Part shown: positions 1 through 8,042 of the stretch, piece by piece
How the letters are laid out: each line of letters opens with the position of its first letter
How positions within the stretch are numbered: the first letter of the stretch is position 1
DNA from: Bordetella parapertussis
GTDB taxonomy: Bacteria > Pseudomonadota > Gammaproteobacteria > Burkholderiales > Burkholderiaceae_C
Direction of reading: 5' to 3'
Assembly (NCBI GenBank): GCA_943328885.2
Contig: CALQBT020000018.1
Coordinates: forward strand, 1 to 14,177
DNA length: 14,177 bases
Position numbers and translations under genes: made by a program
The notes under the pieces: model-generated
Databases searched by the model: none
Told to the model about the DNA's origin: nothing
The model's input: only the letters and a program-made list of their open reading frames with translations

Positions 1-2
1 CG

Positions 3-959
3 AACCCGGACTACCGACCGGCCTGGGTGTCGCGCTTTCGTGGCTTGCGCGCCGGGTTTCGGCTGTCGGCTTACCTGTTGGCGCTGTGGCGCGCGACGGC
101 AGGCTGTGATGTCCTCCATCTGATGGCCAACTCGGGTTGGTCTTGGCATCTGTCTGCAGCGCCAGCCATCCTGGTCGGGCGGCTCAGAGGGCTTCCGGTG
201 GTGGTGAATTACCGCGGCGGCGGTGCCGGGGAATTCCTCAGCCGCAGCTCGCGCGCGGTTCAACTGTCGATGTGCCGCGCGGCCTGCCTGGTGGTGCCTT
301 CGCAGTTTCTGGTCGAGGTCTTCGGGCGATTCGGCATGCCCGCCGAGGTGCTGCCCAACATCGTCGATCGTGCGCGGTTCCAGCGGCGTGAACCGCGTCG
401 GGATGACGGCGCCCACCTCGTGGTTGCGCGAAACCTCGAAGCCTTGTACGACAACGCGACCGCATTGCGAGCCTTCGAGCGCGTCAGGGCCGCGCTGCCT
501 CAGGCTCGGCTGACCGTGGCGGGCACCGGCCCGCAAGCCGCGATGTTGCGAGTTCTGGCGCAGCAGTTGAAGATAGACGACGCAGTGACCTTCACGGGCG
601 CGTTGGACCGCGATGCCATGGCCTCGCTGTACCAGCGTGCCGACCTGACGCTCAACCCCAGCTTGACCGACAACCTGCCGAATTCCCTGCTGGAGTCCAT
701 GGCCTGTGGCGTGCCGTTGGTGAGCACGCGGGTTGGCGGTGTTCCCTACCTCGTGCGCGATGGTCAGACCGGTTTGCTCGTGGCCGCGGGTGATCCGCAG
801 GCCATGGCGACGGCAGCGTTGCGCGTCTTGCGCGAGCCCGGAATGTGGTTGCGGCTGGCGGACGCCGGATTCGACGAAGCGCAGCGCTATACCTGGTCGC
901 GCGTCGGCTTGGTCCTCTCGCAGGTCTATCGCCGTGCCATGGCATCGCAGCGCGTCTGA
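3..959 (+). CDS. GT4-family glycosyltransferase (5' end outside window)
   Basis: Transfers a sugar from a nucleotide-sugar donor to a growing, probably lipid-linked, exopolysaccharide repeat unit at the cytoplasmic face of the inner membrane (family knowledge). The frame is open from the first bases of the window, reading NPDYRPAW before the GTG at 27. That GTG is therefore internal and the true N-terminus is cut off. About 318 residues are visible. The N-terminal acceptor half contains HLMANSGWSWHLSAAP and VVVNYRGG. The C-terminal GT-B half carries the donor-site signature, NPSLTDNLPNSLLESMACG followed by VPLVSTRVGGVPYLV (about positions 654-755), with the EX7E-type spacing and the ESMACGVP core typical of GT4. 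It has no membrane segment. The next gene starts 24 bases downstream, so the two probably share a transcript. Donor and acceptor cannot be told from sequence. Confidence 0.9.
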   Translation, partial: NPDYRPAWVSRFRGLRAGFRLSAYLLALWRATAGCDVLHLMANSGWSWHLSAAPAILVGRLRGLPVVVNYRGGGAGEFLSRSSRAVQLSMCRAACLVVPSQFLVEVFGRFGMPAEVLPNIVDRARFQRREPRRDDGAHLVVARNLEALYDNATALRAFERVRAALPQARLTVAGTGPQAAMLRVLAQQLKIDDAVTFTGALDRDAMASLYQRADLTLNPSLTDNLPNSLLESMACGVPLVSTRVGGVPYLVRDGQTGLLVAAGDPQAMATAALRVLREPGMWLRLADAGFDEAQRYTWSRVGLVLSQVYRRAMASQRV

Positions 960-983
960 ACTTTGGCAAAGATCGACCTCGTC

Positions 984-2366
984 ATGGATCTCTACACCCC
1001 GCTGGTCTCCAAGCTGTTGTTCCCTCTGCAGGAAAGGCTCAAACGTCACGACACTGTGCGAGTTAGGCGAGATCTCGAGTTGACCCAGTGGTGGACGCCG
1101 GACGACCTGGAAGCGCTCAGGGTAGAGCGTCTGCGCGTGCTGCTGGTGGAAGCTGGCAGGCATGTGCCCTATTACCGGCGTTGCTTCGAGCGCATCGGCT
1201 TTGAGCCGTCGACCCTCAGCTCGGTCGCTGATCTCCGCCGTTTGCCGACCTTGACGAAAGCTGATATTCGCGCCAATTCAGCGGCGCTGCGTCATGCCAA
1301 AGCGGGCCATTTGGTCCGATCGTCGACCGGTGGATCGTCCGGAGAGCCACTGTCATTCTTGATTGGAGGCGAGCGGGTCAGTCACGATGTCGCGGCCAAA
1401 TGGCGGGCAACGCGCTGGTTTGGCGTCGACATCGGCGACCCGGAGGTGGTGTTGTGGGGGTCACCGATCGAACTCGGTGCCCAGGACTTGTTGCGCCGCT
1501 TGCGCGACAAACTCATGCGCAGCACGTTGCTGTCGGCTTTCGACATGACCGTGGCCAACCTGGACCGCTATCTGGCAGCGATACGCCAGAAGCGCCCGCG
1601 CATGCTCTTCGGATATCCCTATTCAATGACCCACCTCGCCGAGCACGCACAGCGTCGCGGCGTGGCGCTCGATGATCTCGGCATCAAGGTGGTCTTCGTG
1701 ACCTCAGAGTTGCTGTATCCACATCAGCGCGAAACGATCGCGCGGGTTTTCGGCTGCGCAGTGGCCAACGGTTATGGCGGGCGTGATGCCGGTTTCATCG
1801 GGCATGAATGTCCAGCAGGAGGCATGCACATCACGGCCGAAGACATCATCGTCGAGACGATTGACGAATTTAACCAACCCGTGGCGCCTGGCCAGCCGGG
1901 CGAGGTGACCGTGACCCATCTGGCCACCCGAGACTACCCGTTCATTCGCTACCGGACCGGGGACATCGCGGTGCTCGATGACCGTCAATGCGCTTGTGGC
2001 CGGGGGCTGCCCATGTTGCGTGATCTACAAGGCCGAACCAATGATTTTCTGCTCGCCACCGACGGTAGGTCCGTCCCTTGCGGCGCGTTCACTTATCTGG
2101 TGCGCGATATTGCGGGTGTCGAGTCATTCAAGGTTGTTCAGGAGTCGATCACACTGACTCGAATTTCCCTTGTCATCGGGGCAGGTTTCGATTTGACGTC
2201 AATCCAGGCGTTGACGGATGGATTTCGCCGTCGACTCGGCAGCGACGTCAAAGTCGAGATCGAGTTTGTCGCAGCAGTCTTGGCTGAAAGCACGGGAAAA
2301 TTCCGCTACATCACCAGCAAAGTTGCTTCGAATTCGAAGCACGGAAATTCCGGCTCCCATGCGTGA
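984..2366 (+). CDS. CapK/PaaK-like adenylate-forming ligase, copy 1
   Basis: A 460-residue member of the phenylacetate-CoA ligase/CapK branch of the adenylate-forming superfamily. These enzymes activate a carboxylate as acyl-AMP and pass it to a thiol or other acceptor; those in capsule and exopolysaccharide clusters have no settled substrate. Visible motifs are the P-loop SSTGGSSGEP (residues 113-122), NGYGG (262-266), ITAED (283-287), YRTGD (323-327), CACGRG (336-341), GRTND (350-354) and the C-terminal TGKFRY (437-442), whose Lys is the expected catalytic lysine. I chose the ATG at 984 over an upstream TTG at 963 because the protein then begins MDLYT, exactly as in the second copy at 3879. 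It shares about 75% identity with that copy without gaps over 450 residues (hand count). The last 8 bases overlap the start of the polymerase gene. No carrier-protein gene is visible nearby. Confidence 0.88.
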   Translation: MDLYTPLVSKLLFPLQERLKRHDTVRVRRDLELTQWWTPDDLEALRVERLRVLLVEAGRHVPYYRRCFERIGFEPSTLSSVADLRRLPTLTKADIRANSAALRHAKAGHLVRSSTGGSSGEPLSFLIGGERVSHDVAAKWRATRWFGVDIGDPEVVLWGSPIELGAQDLLRRLRDKLMRSTLLSAFDMTVANLDRYLAAIRQKRPRMLFGYPYSMTHLAEHAQRRGVALDDLGIKVVFVTSELLYPHQRETIARVFGCAVANGYGGRDAGFIGHECPAGGMHITAEDIIVETIDEFNQPVAPGQPGEVTVTHLATRDYPFIRYRTGDIAVLDDRQCACGRGLPMLRDLQGRTNDFLLATDGRSVPCGAFTYLVRDIAGVESFKVVQESITLTRISLVIGAGFDLTSIQALTDGFRRRLGSDVKVEIEFVAAVLAESTGKFRYITSKVASNSKHGNSGSHA

Positions 2367-3675
2367 TCTGCTGCTCGCAGCCTTGCTGTTCTATGCCTGC
2401 GCCCGCGCGGTGCGTGCGCCATGGGTCGGCATCGTCGCCTGGACGATTGTCAGCATCATGAACCCGCACAAACTGAGCTGGGTGCTGGGCCAGCTGCCTG
2501 TGGCTGCGATGGTGGGTGGCGCAACTTTGGTCGGTATCGTGTTTTCCAGGGATAGAAAACGCTATCCCTGGCGGCGCGAGACCGTGGTCCTGGTGATGAT
2601 GATGCTGTGGTTCTCGCTGACGTCTCTGTTGGCGCCGGTCTCGGCTGATGCTTTCGAGCTTTGGAAAAAGGTCATGAAGATCGATTTCATGATCCTGGTC
2701 TCTATCGGGGTGCTCTACTCGCGCCGGCACATCATGGCCTTGGCTGCGGCCATAGCATTTTCGATCGGCTTCTATGGTTTCAAGGGTGGAATTTTCACGC
2801 TCTCGACCGGCGGTTCATACCGAGTTTGGGGCCCCGAAGGATCCTACATAGAGGGCAACAACGAAATCGCGCTTGTGTTGGTGATGACGATTCCGTTGCT
2901 TCGGTTCCTTCAACTCAATGTCGCGAACCGATGGATCAAGCATTTTTTAATGGCCGCGCAAGTTCTCAGTGCCGTTGCCGCGCTAGGGACGCAGTCGCGT
3001 GGTGCACTGCTCGCGCTTGCTTCGATGGCGGTGATGCTGTGGTGGCGCGGCAAGCAGAAATTCCTACCAGGCATTGGATTGCTGCTGGTGAGTATTTGCT
3101 TGATCGCCTTCATGCCGTCGGAGTGGAGCGACAGGATGAATACGATCAACAGCTATGACCAAGATGAATCTGCGATGGGGCGGATCAATGCCTGGTGGAT
3201 GGCTTGGAATCTGGCCAAGGATCACTTTTTCGGCGGCGGTTTCGATGTCATTTCGGCAGAAAACTTCGCTCGCTATGCACCCGTCGCGCATGACGTGCAC
3301 GCTGCGCACAGCATCTATTTCCAGATCCTGGGCGAGCACGGCTTCGTCGGTTTGCTGTTGTTCCTGATGTTGTGGACTTTCACCTGGAGGTCGGCTGGTC
3401 AATTGCACAAACTGGACCACGCCAAGCCCGAGACAGGCTGGCTGTCCGACCTGGGCGGCATGTGCCAGGTCAGTCTGGTGGGCTACGCGGTGGGCGGTGC
3501 GTTCCTCAGCCTGGCGTATTTCGATCTGCCTTACAACATCATGGCCTTGGTAGTGCTGGGCAGAAGTTGGCATGACCGAAAGGGCTGGACGGACGAGGTC
3601 CGCTCGATCCCAAGCGCCGTGAGGCGAGCCGAATCGGCAGCGGGCGAGCGCTTGTCGGTCCTTCGCGGGCGATGA
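2359..3675 (+). CDS. Wzy-like O-antigen polymerase/ligase, exosortase A-associated type
   Basis: A 438-residue polytopic inner-membrane protein that probably polymerises lipid-linked repeat units in the periplasm or transfers glycans. It resembles TIGR03097 ('probable O-glycosylation ligase, exosortase A-associated') within the Wzy_C/O-antigen ligase superfamily. Family-like motifs are MRDLLLAALLFY at the start, GPEGSYIEGNNEIAL (158-172), SRGALLAL (213-220), GRINAWWMAWNLA (274-286) and HSIYFQILGEHGFVG (317-331). Hydrophobic stretches fit about ten membrane segments. The long polar loop containing residues around 254-320 probably faces the periplasm and holds the active site, as in other Wzy/WaaL proteins. 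The frame is open further upstream, but the ATG at 2359 is the right start: it gives the family N-terminus, and the sequence ATGCGTGA overlaps the stop of the preceding ligase, which suggests translational coupling. Its neighbours are two near-duplicate ligases. Whether it is a polymerase or a ligase is not decidable here. Confidence 0.88.
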   Translation: MRDLLLAALLFYACARAVRAPWVGIVAWTIVSIMNPHKLSWVLGQLPVAAMVGGATLVGIVFSRDRKRYPWRRETVVLVMMMLWFSLTSLLAPVSADAFELWKKVMKIDFMILVSIGVLYSRRHIMALAAAIAFSIGFYGFKGGIFTLSTGGSYRVWGPEGSYIEGNNEIALVLVMTIPLLRFLQLNVANRWIKHFLMAAQVLSAVAALGTQSRGALLALASMAVMLWWRGKQKFLPGIGLLLVSICLIAFMPSEWSDRMNTINSYDQDESAMGRINAWWMAWNLAKDHFFGGGFDVISAENFARYAPVAHDVHAAHSIYFQILGEHGFVGLLLFLMLWTFTWRSAGQLHKLDHAKPETGWLSDLGGMCQVSLVGYAVGGAFLSLAYFDLPYNIMALVVLGRSWHDRKGWTDEVRSIPSAVRRAESAAGERLSVLRGR

Positions 3676-3878
3676 CGATGCCCTGGATATCGCCGGCTGG
3701 TCTGTTGCAAAGCGGCCACAAGTTTTTCGCTTTCACGCAGTGCGTTCGTGTGTTTGTCATTCGGCTCCAGGCGCAGCGTCGCGCCCTCTCGCCACGAGCC
3801 GGCTGGCCGCTGGCGCGGGTTTGTCGTGGCGTCATTGGGTGCCAGCCCGTCTGATCACAAAAGAGCTCATCCCGGACC
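3676..3878 (+). other. 203-base intergenic gap before the second ligase
   Basis: This is the only sizeable gap inside the otherwise packed + strand run. I see no protein-like frame and no convincing -35/-10 pair. A weak inverted repeat, AAAGCG at 3709-3714 with CGCTTT at 3728-3733, encloses a run of five T, but its stem is AT-rich and short, so it is not a credible terminator. The gap lies exactly where a duplicated ligase copy would have been joined after the polymerase gene and could be a remnant of that event (inference). Confidence 0.5.
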
Positions 3879-5249
3879 ATGGACCTCTACACAAAGTTTG
3901 TTTCCAAGTTTTTATTTCCGATCCAAGAGTCTTTCAAGCGTCACGACACGCTGAGGGTGAGGCGAAATCTCGAAATAACTCAATGGTGGTCACTTCAAAG
4001 GTTGGAATCACTCCGTCTCGATCGTCTGCGCGATCTGTTGATGGAAGCTGGCTTGCATGTTCCCTATTACCGGCGTTGCTTCGAGAAGATTGGCTTCAGG
4101 CCGGAATCACTGCGGTCGGTGGCTGATCTCAGTCAATTGCCGACCTTGGCGAAAGCCGACATTCGCGCCAATGCCAACGCGTTGCGGCACGCCCGCTCGG
4201 CACGCCTGATGAGCTCCTCGACCGGCGGCTCATCGGGCGAGCCCTTGTCATTCTTCTTGGGGTCAAATCGAGTCAGTCACGATGTCGCGGCAAAATGGCG
4301 GGCGACGCGTTGGTTTGGTGTGGACATCGGTGACCCCGAGGTGGTCTTGTGGGGCTCACCGATCGAACTGGGGACTCAAGACCGGCTTCGTTGGCTGCGC
4401 GACAGACTCATGCGCAGCACCTTGCTGTCGGCCTTTGACATGACGGATGCCAACCTGGATCGCTATGTCGCGACGCTGCGCCGGCAGCGCCCACGCATGT
4501 TGTTCGGTTATCCCTATTCGATGGCGCATCTGGCACGACATGCGCAGCGCCGGGGTGTGCCACTGGATGATCTGGGCATCAAGGTGGCGTTTGTGACCTC
4601 GGAGTGCCTCTATCCGCATCAGCGTGAAACCATCGAACGCGTCTTCGGCTGCGTCGTGGCCAATGGCTATGGTGGACGCGACGCCGGATTCATTGCCCAC
4701 GAATGCCCGGCCGGTGGTTTGCATATCACGGCCGAGGACATCATTGTCGAGACGCTTGACGCCGGCGGCCAGCCGGTGGCGAATGGCCAGGCTGGTGAGG
4801 TGACGGTGACCCACCTGGCCTCGCGAGACTATCCCTTCATCCGTTACCGAACGGGCGACATTGCGGTGCTCGATGACTTGCCCTGTTGTTGCGGCCGAGG
4901 GCTGCCGATGCTGCGAGAAGTCCAGGGTCGATCCAATGACTTCCTCATCGCCACCGATGGCACGGCCATGCCTTGCAAAGCTTTCACCTTCTTGTTGCGT
5001 GAGATCCCGGGCATCGACTCGTTCAAGGTGATCCAGGAGTCCATCGACCATACCCGTGTCGCCCTCGTGACGTCTGCTGCTTACGCCCCAGATTCTGCGC
5101 AACGACTGGTGGATGGATTTCGCCGGCGGTTGGGCAGCGAGGTCAGGGTTGAAGTCGAGTACACCGATGCACTCCGTCTTGAGCAAACCGGCAAGTTCCG
5201 TTATGTCACGAGCAAGGTCAGCAGACCCGAGCTGACGGCGCTGCCGTGA
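3879..5249 (+). CDS. CapK/PaaK-like adenylate-forming ligase, copy 2
   Basis: A 456-residue paralogue of the ligase at 984-2366, with the same predicted chemistry: ATP-dependent activation of an unknown carboxylate. All signature elements are kept: SSTGGSSGEP (113-122), NGYGG (262-266), ITAED (283-287), YRTGD (323-327), CCCGRG (336-341), GRSND (350-354), and TGKFRY (437-442) with the probable catalytic Lys439. Identity to copy 1 is near 75%. It is highest over residues 134-330, where two ten-residue blocks in a row are identical, and lowest near residues 370-430, in the region leading into the C-terminal lid. Such a pattern would suit paralogues with the same adenylation core but different acceptors or regulation (inference). 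Both copies are intact and show no frameshift. The start ATG has no strong ribosome binding site. The stop TGA overlaps the GTG of the deacetylase gene (GTGA), indicating coupled translation. Confidence 0.9.
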   Translation: MDLYTKFVSKFLFPIQESFKRHDTLRVRRNLEITQWWSLQRLESLRLDRLRDLLMEAGLHVPYYRRCFEKIGFRPESLRSVADLSQLPTLAKADIRANANALRHARSARLMSSSTGGSSGEPLSFFLGSNRVSHDVAAKWRATRWFGVDIGDPEVVLWGSPIELGTQDRLRWLRDRLMRSTLLSAFDMTDANLDRYVATLRRQRPRMLFGYPYSMAHLARHAQRRGVPLDDLGIKVAFVTSECLYPHQRETIERVFGCVVANGYGGRDAGFIAHECPAGGLHITAEDIIVETLDAGGQPVANGQAGEVTVTHLASRDYPFIRYRTGDIAVLDDLPCCCGRGLPMLREVQGRSNDFLIATDGTAMPCKAFTFLLREIPGIDSFKVIQESIDHTRVALVTSAAYAPDSAQRLVDGFRRRLGSEVRVEVEYTDALRLEQTGKFRYVTSKVSRPELTALP

Positions 5250-6250
5250 AGCGCGATGCTGGCCAGGCAGATCCCTCCGGCAGGCCTTGGCTCGGCATGA
5301 GGTCGCTGCTGTCACTGCTGTCGCCGGGAGGGTCCGCCGGGCGGCTGTCGGTGCTGATTTTCCATCGCGTGCTCGCGCAGCCCGATCCGCTGTTCCCCGA
5401 CGAGGTGGACGTGGCTCGCTTCGATGACGTCTGCGCTTGGCTTGCCGACTGGTTCACCGTGTTGCCGCTCGACGACGCTGTCAGACGATGGCGAGACGGT
5501 GAACTGCCGCGCCGCGCCGCAGCGATCACCTTCGATGACGGCTACGCTGACAACCACGATCTTGCGCTGCCCATCCTGCAGCGCCATGGCCTGACGGCCA
5601 CCTTCTTCATCGCCACGGCTTACCTCGATGGCGGCATCATGTGGAACGATCAGGTGATCGACGCGCTGCGCCACACCGGGGGACCCAGGCTGGACCTGGG
5701 TGATATCGATGGCCTGCAGGGTCTGGTCTTCGAGTTGGACAGTGTCGCAGCCCGGCGCAGTGCGATCGGCAGGGTCTTGCAGGCCATCAAGTACATGGCG
5801 GTGGACCAGCGCAGTGCGGCCGTGGGGCGGGTCTGCCGGCTGGCTGGTGCTGCGACGCCCCGCGGCCAGATGATGTCTTCGTCGCAGATTCGCGCCTTGC
5901 ACCGGGCCGGCATGCAGATCGGTGCGCACACGGTGAACCATCCGATACTCGCGGGTCTGGATGCCGCGGCTGCGCGTGCCGAGATGCTTCAGGGGCGACA
6001 GCAGCTGGAGTCCTTGCTGCAAGACCGCATAGGCTTGTTCGCCTACCCCAACGGACGGCCGGGTGTCGACTATTCGGACGAGACTGCCGCACTGGCGCGC
6101 GACCTCGGGTTCGACGCCGCGCTGACGACTGCCTGGGGGGCAAGCGGCGGCGCAACCGACCCGTTTCAGATGCCTCGGTTCACACCCTGGGACCGAAGCC
6201 GATGGGGCTTCGGAATGAGGCTGGCGAAAAACCTCTGGCAGTCACGCTGA
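5246..6250 (+). CDS. CE4 polysaccharide deacetylase (NodB homology), probably cytoplasmic
   Basis: A 334-residue carbohydrate esterase family 4 protein, which removes N- or O-acetyl groups from sugars using a divalent metal. The NodB fold is visible: TFDDGYADN at 95-103, giving the catalytic base and metal-binding aspartates D97/D98; the metal-binding pair H228 and H232 in GAHTVNHP; and FAYPNGRPG around 265-273, the motif 3 equivalent. The start could be the GTG at 5246, which overlaps the previous stop as GTGA, or the ATG at 5297, which gives MRSLLSLL and 317 residues. Neither has a clear ribosome binding site. No signal peptide or membrane anchor is visible from either start, so it probably acts in the cytoplasm on a precursor rather than on exported polymer (inference). 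It is the last gene of the + strand run and converges on the gene at 6292 with only 41 bases between. Its substrate is unknown; an N-acetylated amino sugar in the repeat unit is plausible. Confidence 0.87.
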   Translation: MKRDAGQADPSGRPWLGMRSLLSLLSPGGSAGRLSVLIFHRVLAQPDPLFPDEVDVARFDDVCAWLADWFTVLPLDDAVRRWRDGELPRRAAAITFDDGYADNHDLALPILQRHGLTATFFIATAYLDGGIMWNDQVIDALRHTGGPRLDLGDIDGLQGLVFELDSVAARRSAIGRVLQAIKYMAVDQRSAAVGRVCRLAGAATPRGQMMSSSQIRALHRAGMQIGAHTVNHPILAGLDAAAARAEMLQGRQQLESLLQDRIGLFAYPNGRPGVDYSDETAALARDLGFDAALTTAWGASGGATDPFQMPRFTPWDRSRWGFGMRLAKNLWQSR

Positions 6251-6291
6251 GTGCGGTCGCGGCGATGACGCCGGTGCTGCGGTCGTGCCAC

Positions 6292-7968
6292 TCAGCCGGC
6301 AAGCCTGTAGTCCGGCGCATGGGCGCGAAGCCACTGCTCGAGCATCATCAGGATCCACACCATCTCGCCGTAATAGCCCGGGTGGCTGGGGAGATGGTCT
6401 CGAACCAAGGTTTGCACGAAGTCGGGGCGAACGATGCCGCGCGTCGCCAGTGATCGAAGCGAGTCCACCGCCAGCGTGTTGAGCGCGCGGTGCCGGGTGG
6501 CCCAGACGCCGAAAGGCAAGCCGAAGCCTTGCTTCTTCTTGCGGATGATTTGATCGGGCAAAAAGCCGCGAAGCGCCTGCTTGAAGAACCAGCGAAGCTT
6601 CAGGCCTCGCAGCTTGTAGTCCGGAGGCAGGCGCAGCGACATCTCCAGAAGCCTGGCATCGAGCAGCGGAAAGCCGACCGAGACGCCGGCCAGCGCCGCG
6701 CTGCTGCGAACCTTGGGCAGATCGCTTTCCGCCAGCGTGTAGCGCCAGTCGAAAGCCAGCATGCGGTCGATCTCGCTCGATGCCGCCGCGCTGGCGTAGA
6801 CCTCGGCTTGTTGTTGGGCGGGTCCAGCGGTGTCGACGCGGGCCAGCAGCCGCGGGCTCAGGACTTGCGGCATGCCCAGGCGAAGCAGCAGGTTGTACAT
6901 CTGCAATCGGTCAGGCATGGGCACGCGAGCCTGCTCGATGTAGCTGGAGCCCTTCTTGAGCAGCGGTGCGCGGGAGACCAACCCCAGGCTGAAGAAGGGC
7001 TCGATGGCCCGGCGTCGCAGGTCTGTCGGCACGAGGCCATACAGGCCGAACAAGCGCTGTTTGGCATAACGCGTGTTGCCGCCAAACAGCTCATCACCAC
7101 CGTCGCCGGCCAGCAAGCGTGAGACACCGGCCTCTCGGGCCTTGAGCGCGCAGTAATAGGCAGGCAGGGCGGAGGAGTTGCCAAAGGGCTGGTCGTGGTG
7201 TGCCGCCACCGCAGGAATGCTGCGCACCAGGTCATCGGGCGTGACGTAGTACTCGTGATGCTCGGTCTTGAAGTGCCGAGCCGCCAGGCGCGCGTAGGCC
7301 ATTTCGTCGTAACCCTCGGCCTCGAAACCGATCGAGAACGTGGCGGCGCCCTGCCCGGTGGCCTGGCCAATCAGCCCCGCGACAGTTGAGCTGTCGGTTC
7401 CGCCGCTGAGGAAGCAGGCCGGCCTGCTGCCGTCCAGCTGGTCCTTGACGGCTTGCAGCGCGTCGGTGAGGAATTGATCGCGCAGCGAGTCGAAGCTGAG
7501 TGACCGGTTGGGCTCGAAGCGCGGCGTCCAGTAAGGCTCAACGGTCAGCCGGCAGCCATCGAAGGTGGCCAGGTGGCCGGGTGGCAATCGCATCACACCC
7601 TTGAAGATGGTGCGTGGCGATGGGATGGTGTGAAAGTACAGGTAGTCGAAGATGGCCTGGGGATCGATCGGCGTGCGCGCATCGGCCAGTGTGTCAGCCC
7701 GCTCAGCGAAGCGGAGTTGGCCGTCCACGACCCGGTAGCACAGGGTCTGGATCGCGAAGCGGTCAACAGCGAGCACTGTGCTGCCATCCGCCAAGGTCTG
7801 TGCGAAAGCGAAGTCACCGCCAACACGCGACAGCGCTTGTGCGGCCGGGCTTTGCGCCAACAGCGCTTGCCAGGCGGCGCCAGCGCCATCGACATGATGG
7901 CGCTGGCGGATCGATGCGTCATCGAACGCCGGATTGCCGCGTGCGAAACTTTGGCGGCTGTCGGTCAT
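6292..7968 (-). CDS. Asparagine-synthase-like amide ligase lacking the glutaminase cysteine
   Basis: A 558-residue protein of the asparagine synthetase B superfamily. The C-terminal synthetase half looks fully active: ATP pyrophosphatase loop SGGTDSS (188-194), LAGDGGDELFGG (286-297), and RKKKQGFGLP near the end. It should adenylate a carboxylate and form an amide. The N-terminal glutaminase-like half is shortened. A DRFAIQTLCY element (69-78) matches the usual DR-F-G-I segment, but the protein begins MTDSRQSFARGNPAFDD, with no Met-Cys-Gly start. The Ntn nucleophile Cys2 is therefore absent, and glutamine-derived ammonia seems unlikely. The frame stays open to 8097, but the added 43 residues do not supply a cysteine start, so I chose the ATG at 7968. 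No ribosome binding site is visible, and the 11-base palindrome TGGCTGAGCCA abuts the start codon. YFHTIPSPRTIF (111-122) is a segment I associate, from memory, with related exopolysaccharide-cluster proteins. The target carboxylate is unknown; a uronic acid is possible. Confidence 0.85.
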   Translation of the reverse strand: MTDSRQSFARGNPAFDDASIRQRHHVDGAGAAWQALLAQSPAAQALSRVGGDFAFAQTLADGSTVLAVDRFAIQTLCYRVVDGQLRFAERADTLADARTPIDPQAIFDYLYFHTIPSPRTIFKGVMRLPPGHLATFDGCRLTVEPYWTPRFEPNRSLSFDSLRDQFLTDALQAVKDQLDGSRPACFLSGGTDSSTVAGLIGQATGQGAATFSIGFEAEGYDEMAYARLAARHFKTEHHEYYVTPDDLVRSIPAVAAHHDQPFGNSSALPAYYCALKAREAGVSRLLAGDGGDELFGGNTRYAKQRLFGLYGLVPTDLRRRAIEPFFSLGLVSRAPLLKKGSSYIEQARVPMPDRLQMYNLLLRLGMPQVLSPRLLARVDTAGPAQQQAEVYASAAASSEIDRMLAFDWRYTLAESDLPKVRSSAALAGVSVGFPLLDARLLEMSLRLPPDYKLRGLKLRWFFKQALRGFLPDQIIRKKKQGFGLPFGVWATRHRALNTLAVDSLRSLATRGIVRPDFVQTLVRDHLPSHPGYYGEMVWILMMLEQWLRAHAPDYRLAG

Positions 7969-8042
7969 TGGCTGAGCCAGTCGACGATCTTGCGACGCTG
8001 TGTGCGGGGCGAGCGACACGGCTTGTGGCGGTAGAGGGTGGT

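Noticed and set aside
963..983. TTG start at 963 for the first ligase
   Set aside because: The ATG at 984 gives the same MDLYT start as the paralogue at 3879; the extra seven residues have no counterpart and no ribosome binding site precedes them.
2218..2358. Upstream extension of the polymerase frame to 2218
   Set aside because: The extra 47 residues lie inside the ligase gene and are polar and Ser-rich; the family N-terminus begins at the ATG at 2359.
3064..3573. - strand open frame (169 codons) opposite the polymerase gene
   Set aside because: Antisense shadow of a well-supported membrane protein gene; no domain or start signal.
4356..5315. Long - strand open frame (319 codons) opposite the second ligase
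   Set aside because: It is antisense to a gene with complete family motifs. Its translation is rich in Arg, His and Gln with no recognisable domain, as expected in GC-rich DNA.
6251..6291. Bidirectional terminator between convergent genes
   Set aside because: The 41 bases hold a short direct repeat (TGCGGTCG twice) and only imperfect inverted complementarity, with no T run on either strand.
6490..7122. + strand open frame (210 codons) opposite the first asparagine-synthase-like gene
   Set aside because: Antisense shadow; the opposite strand carries SGGTDSS and GDGGDELFGG at the expected spacing.
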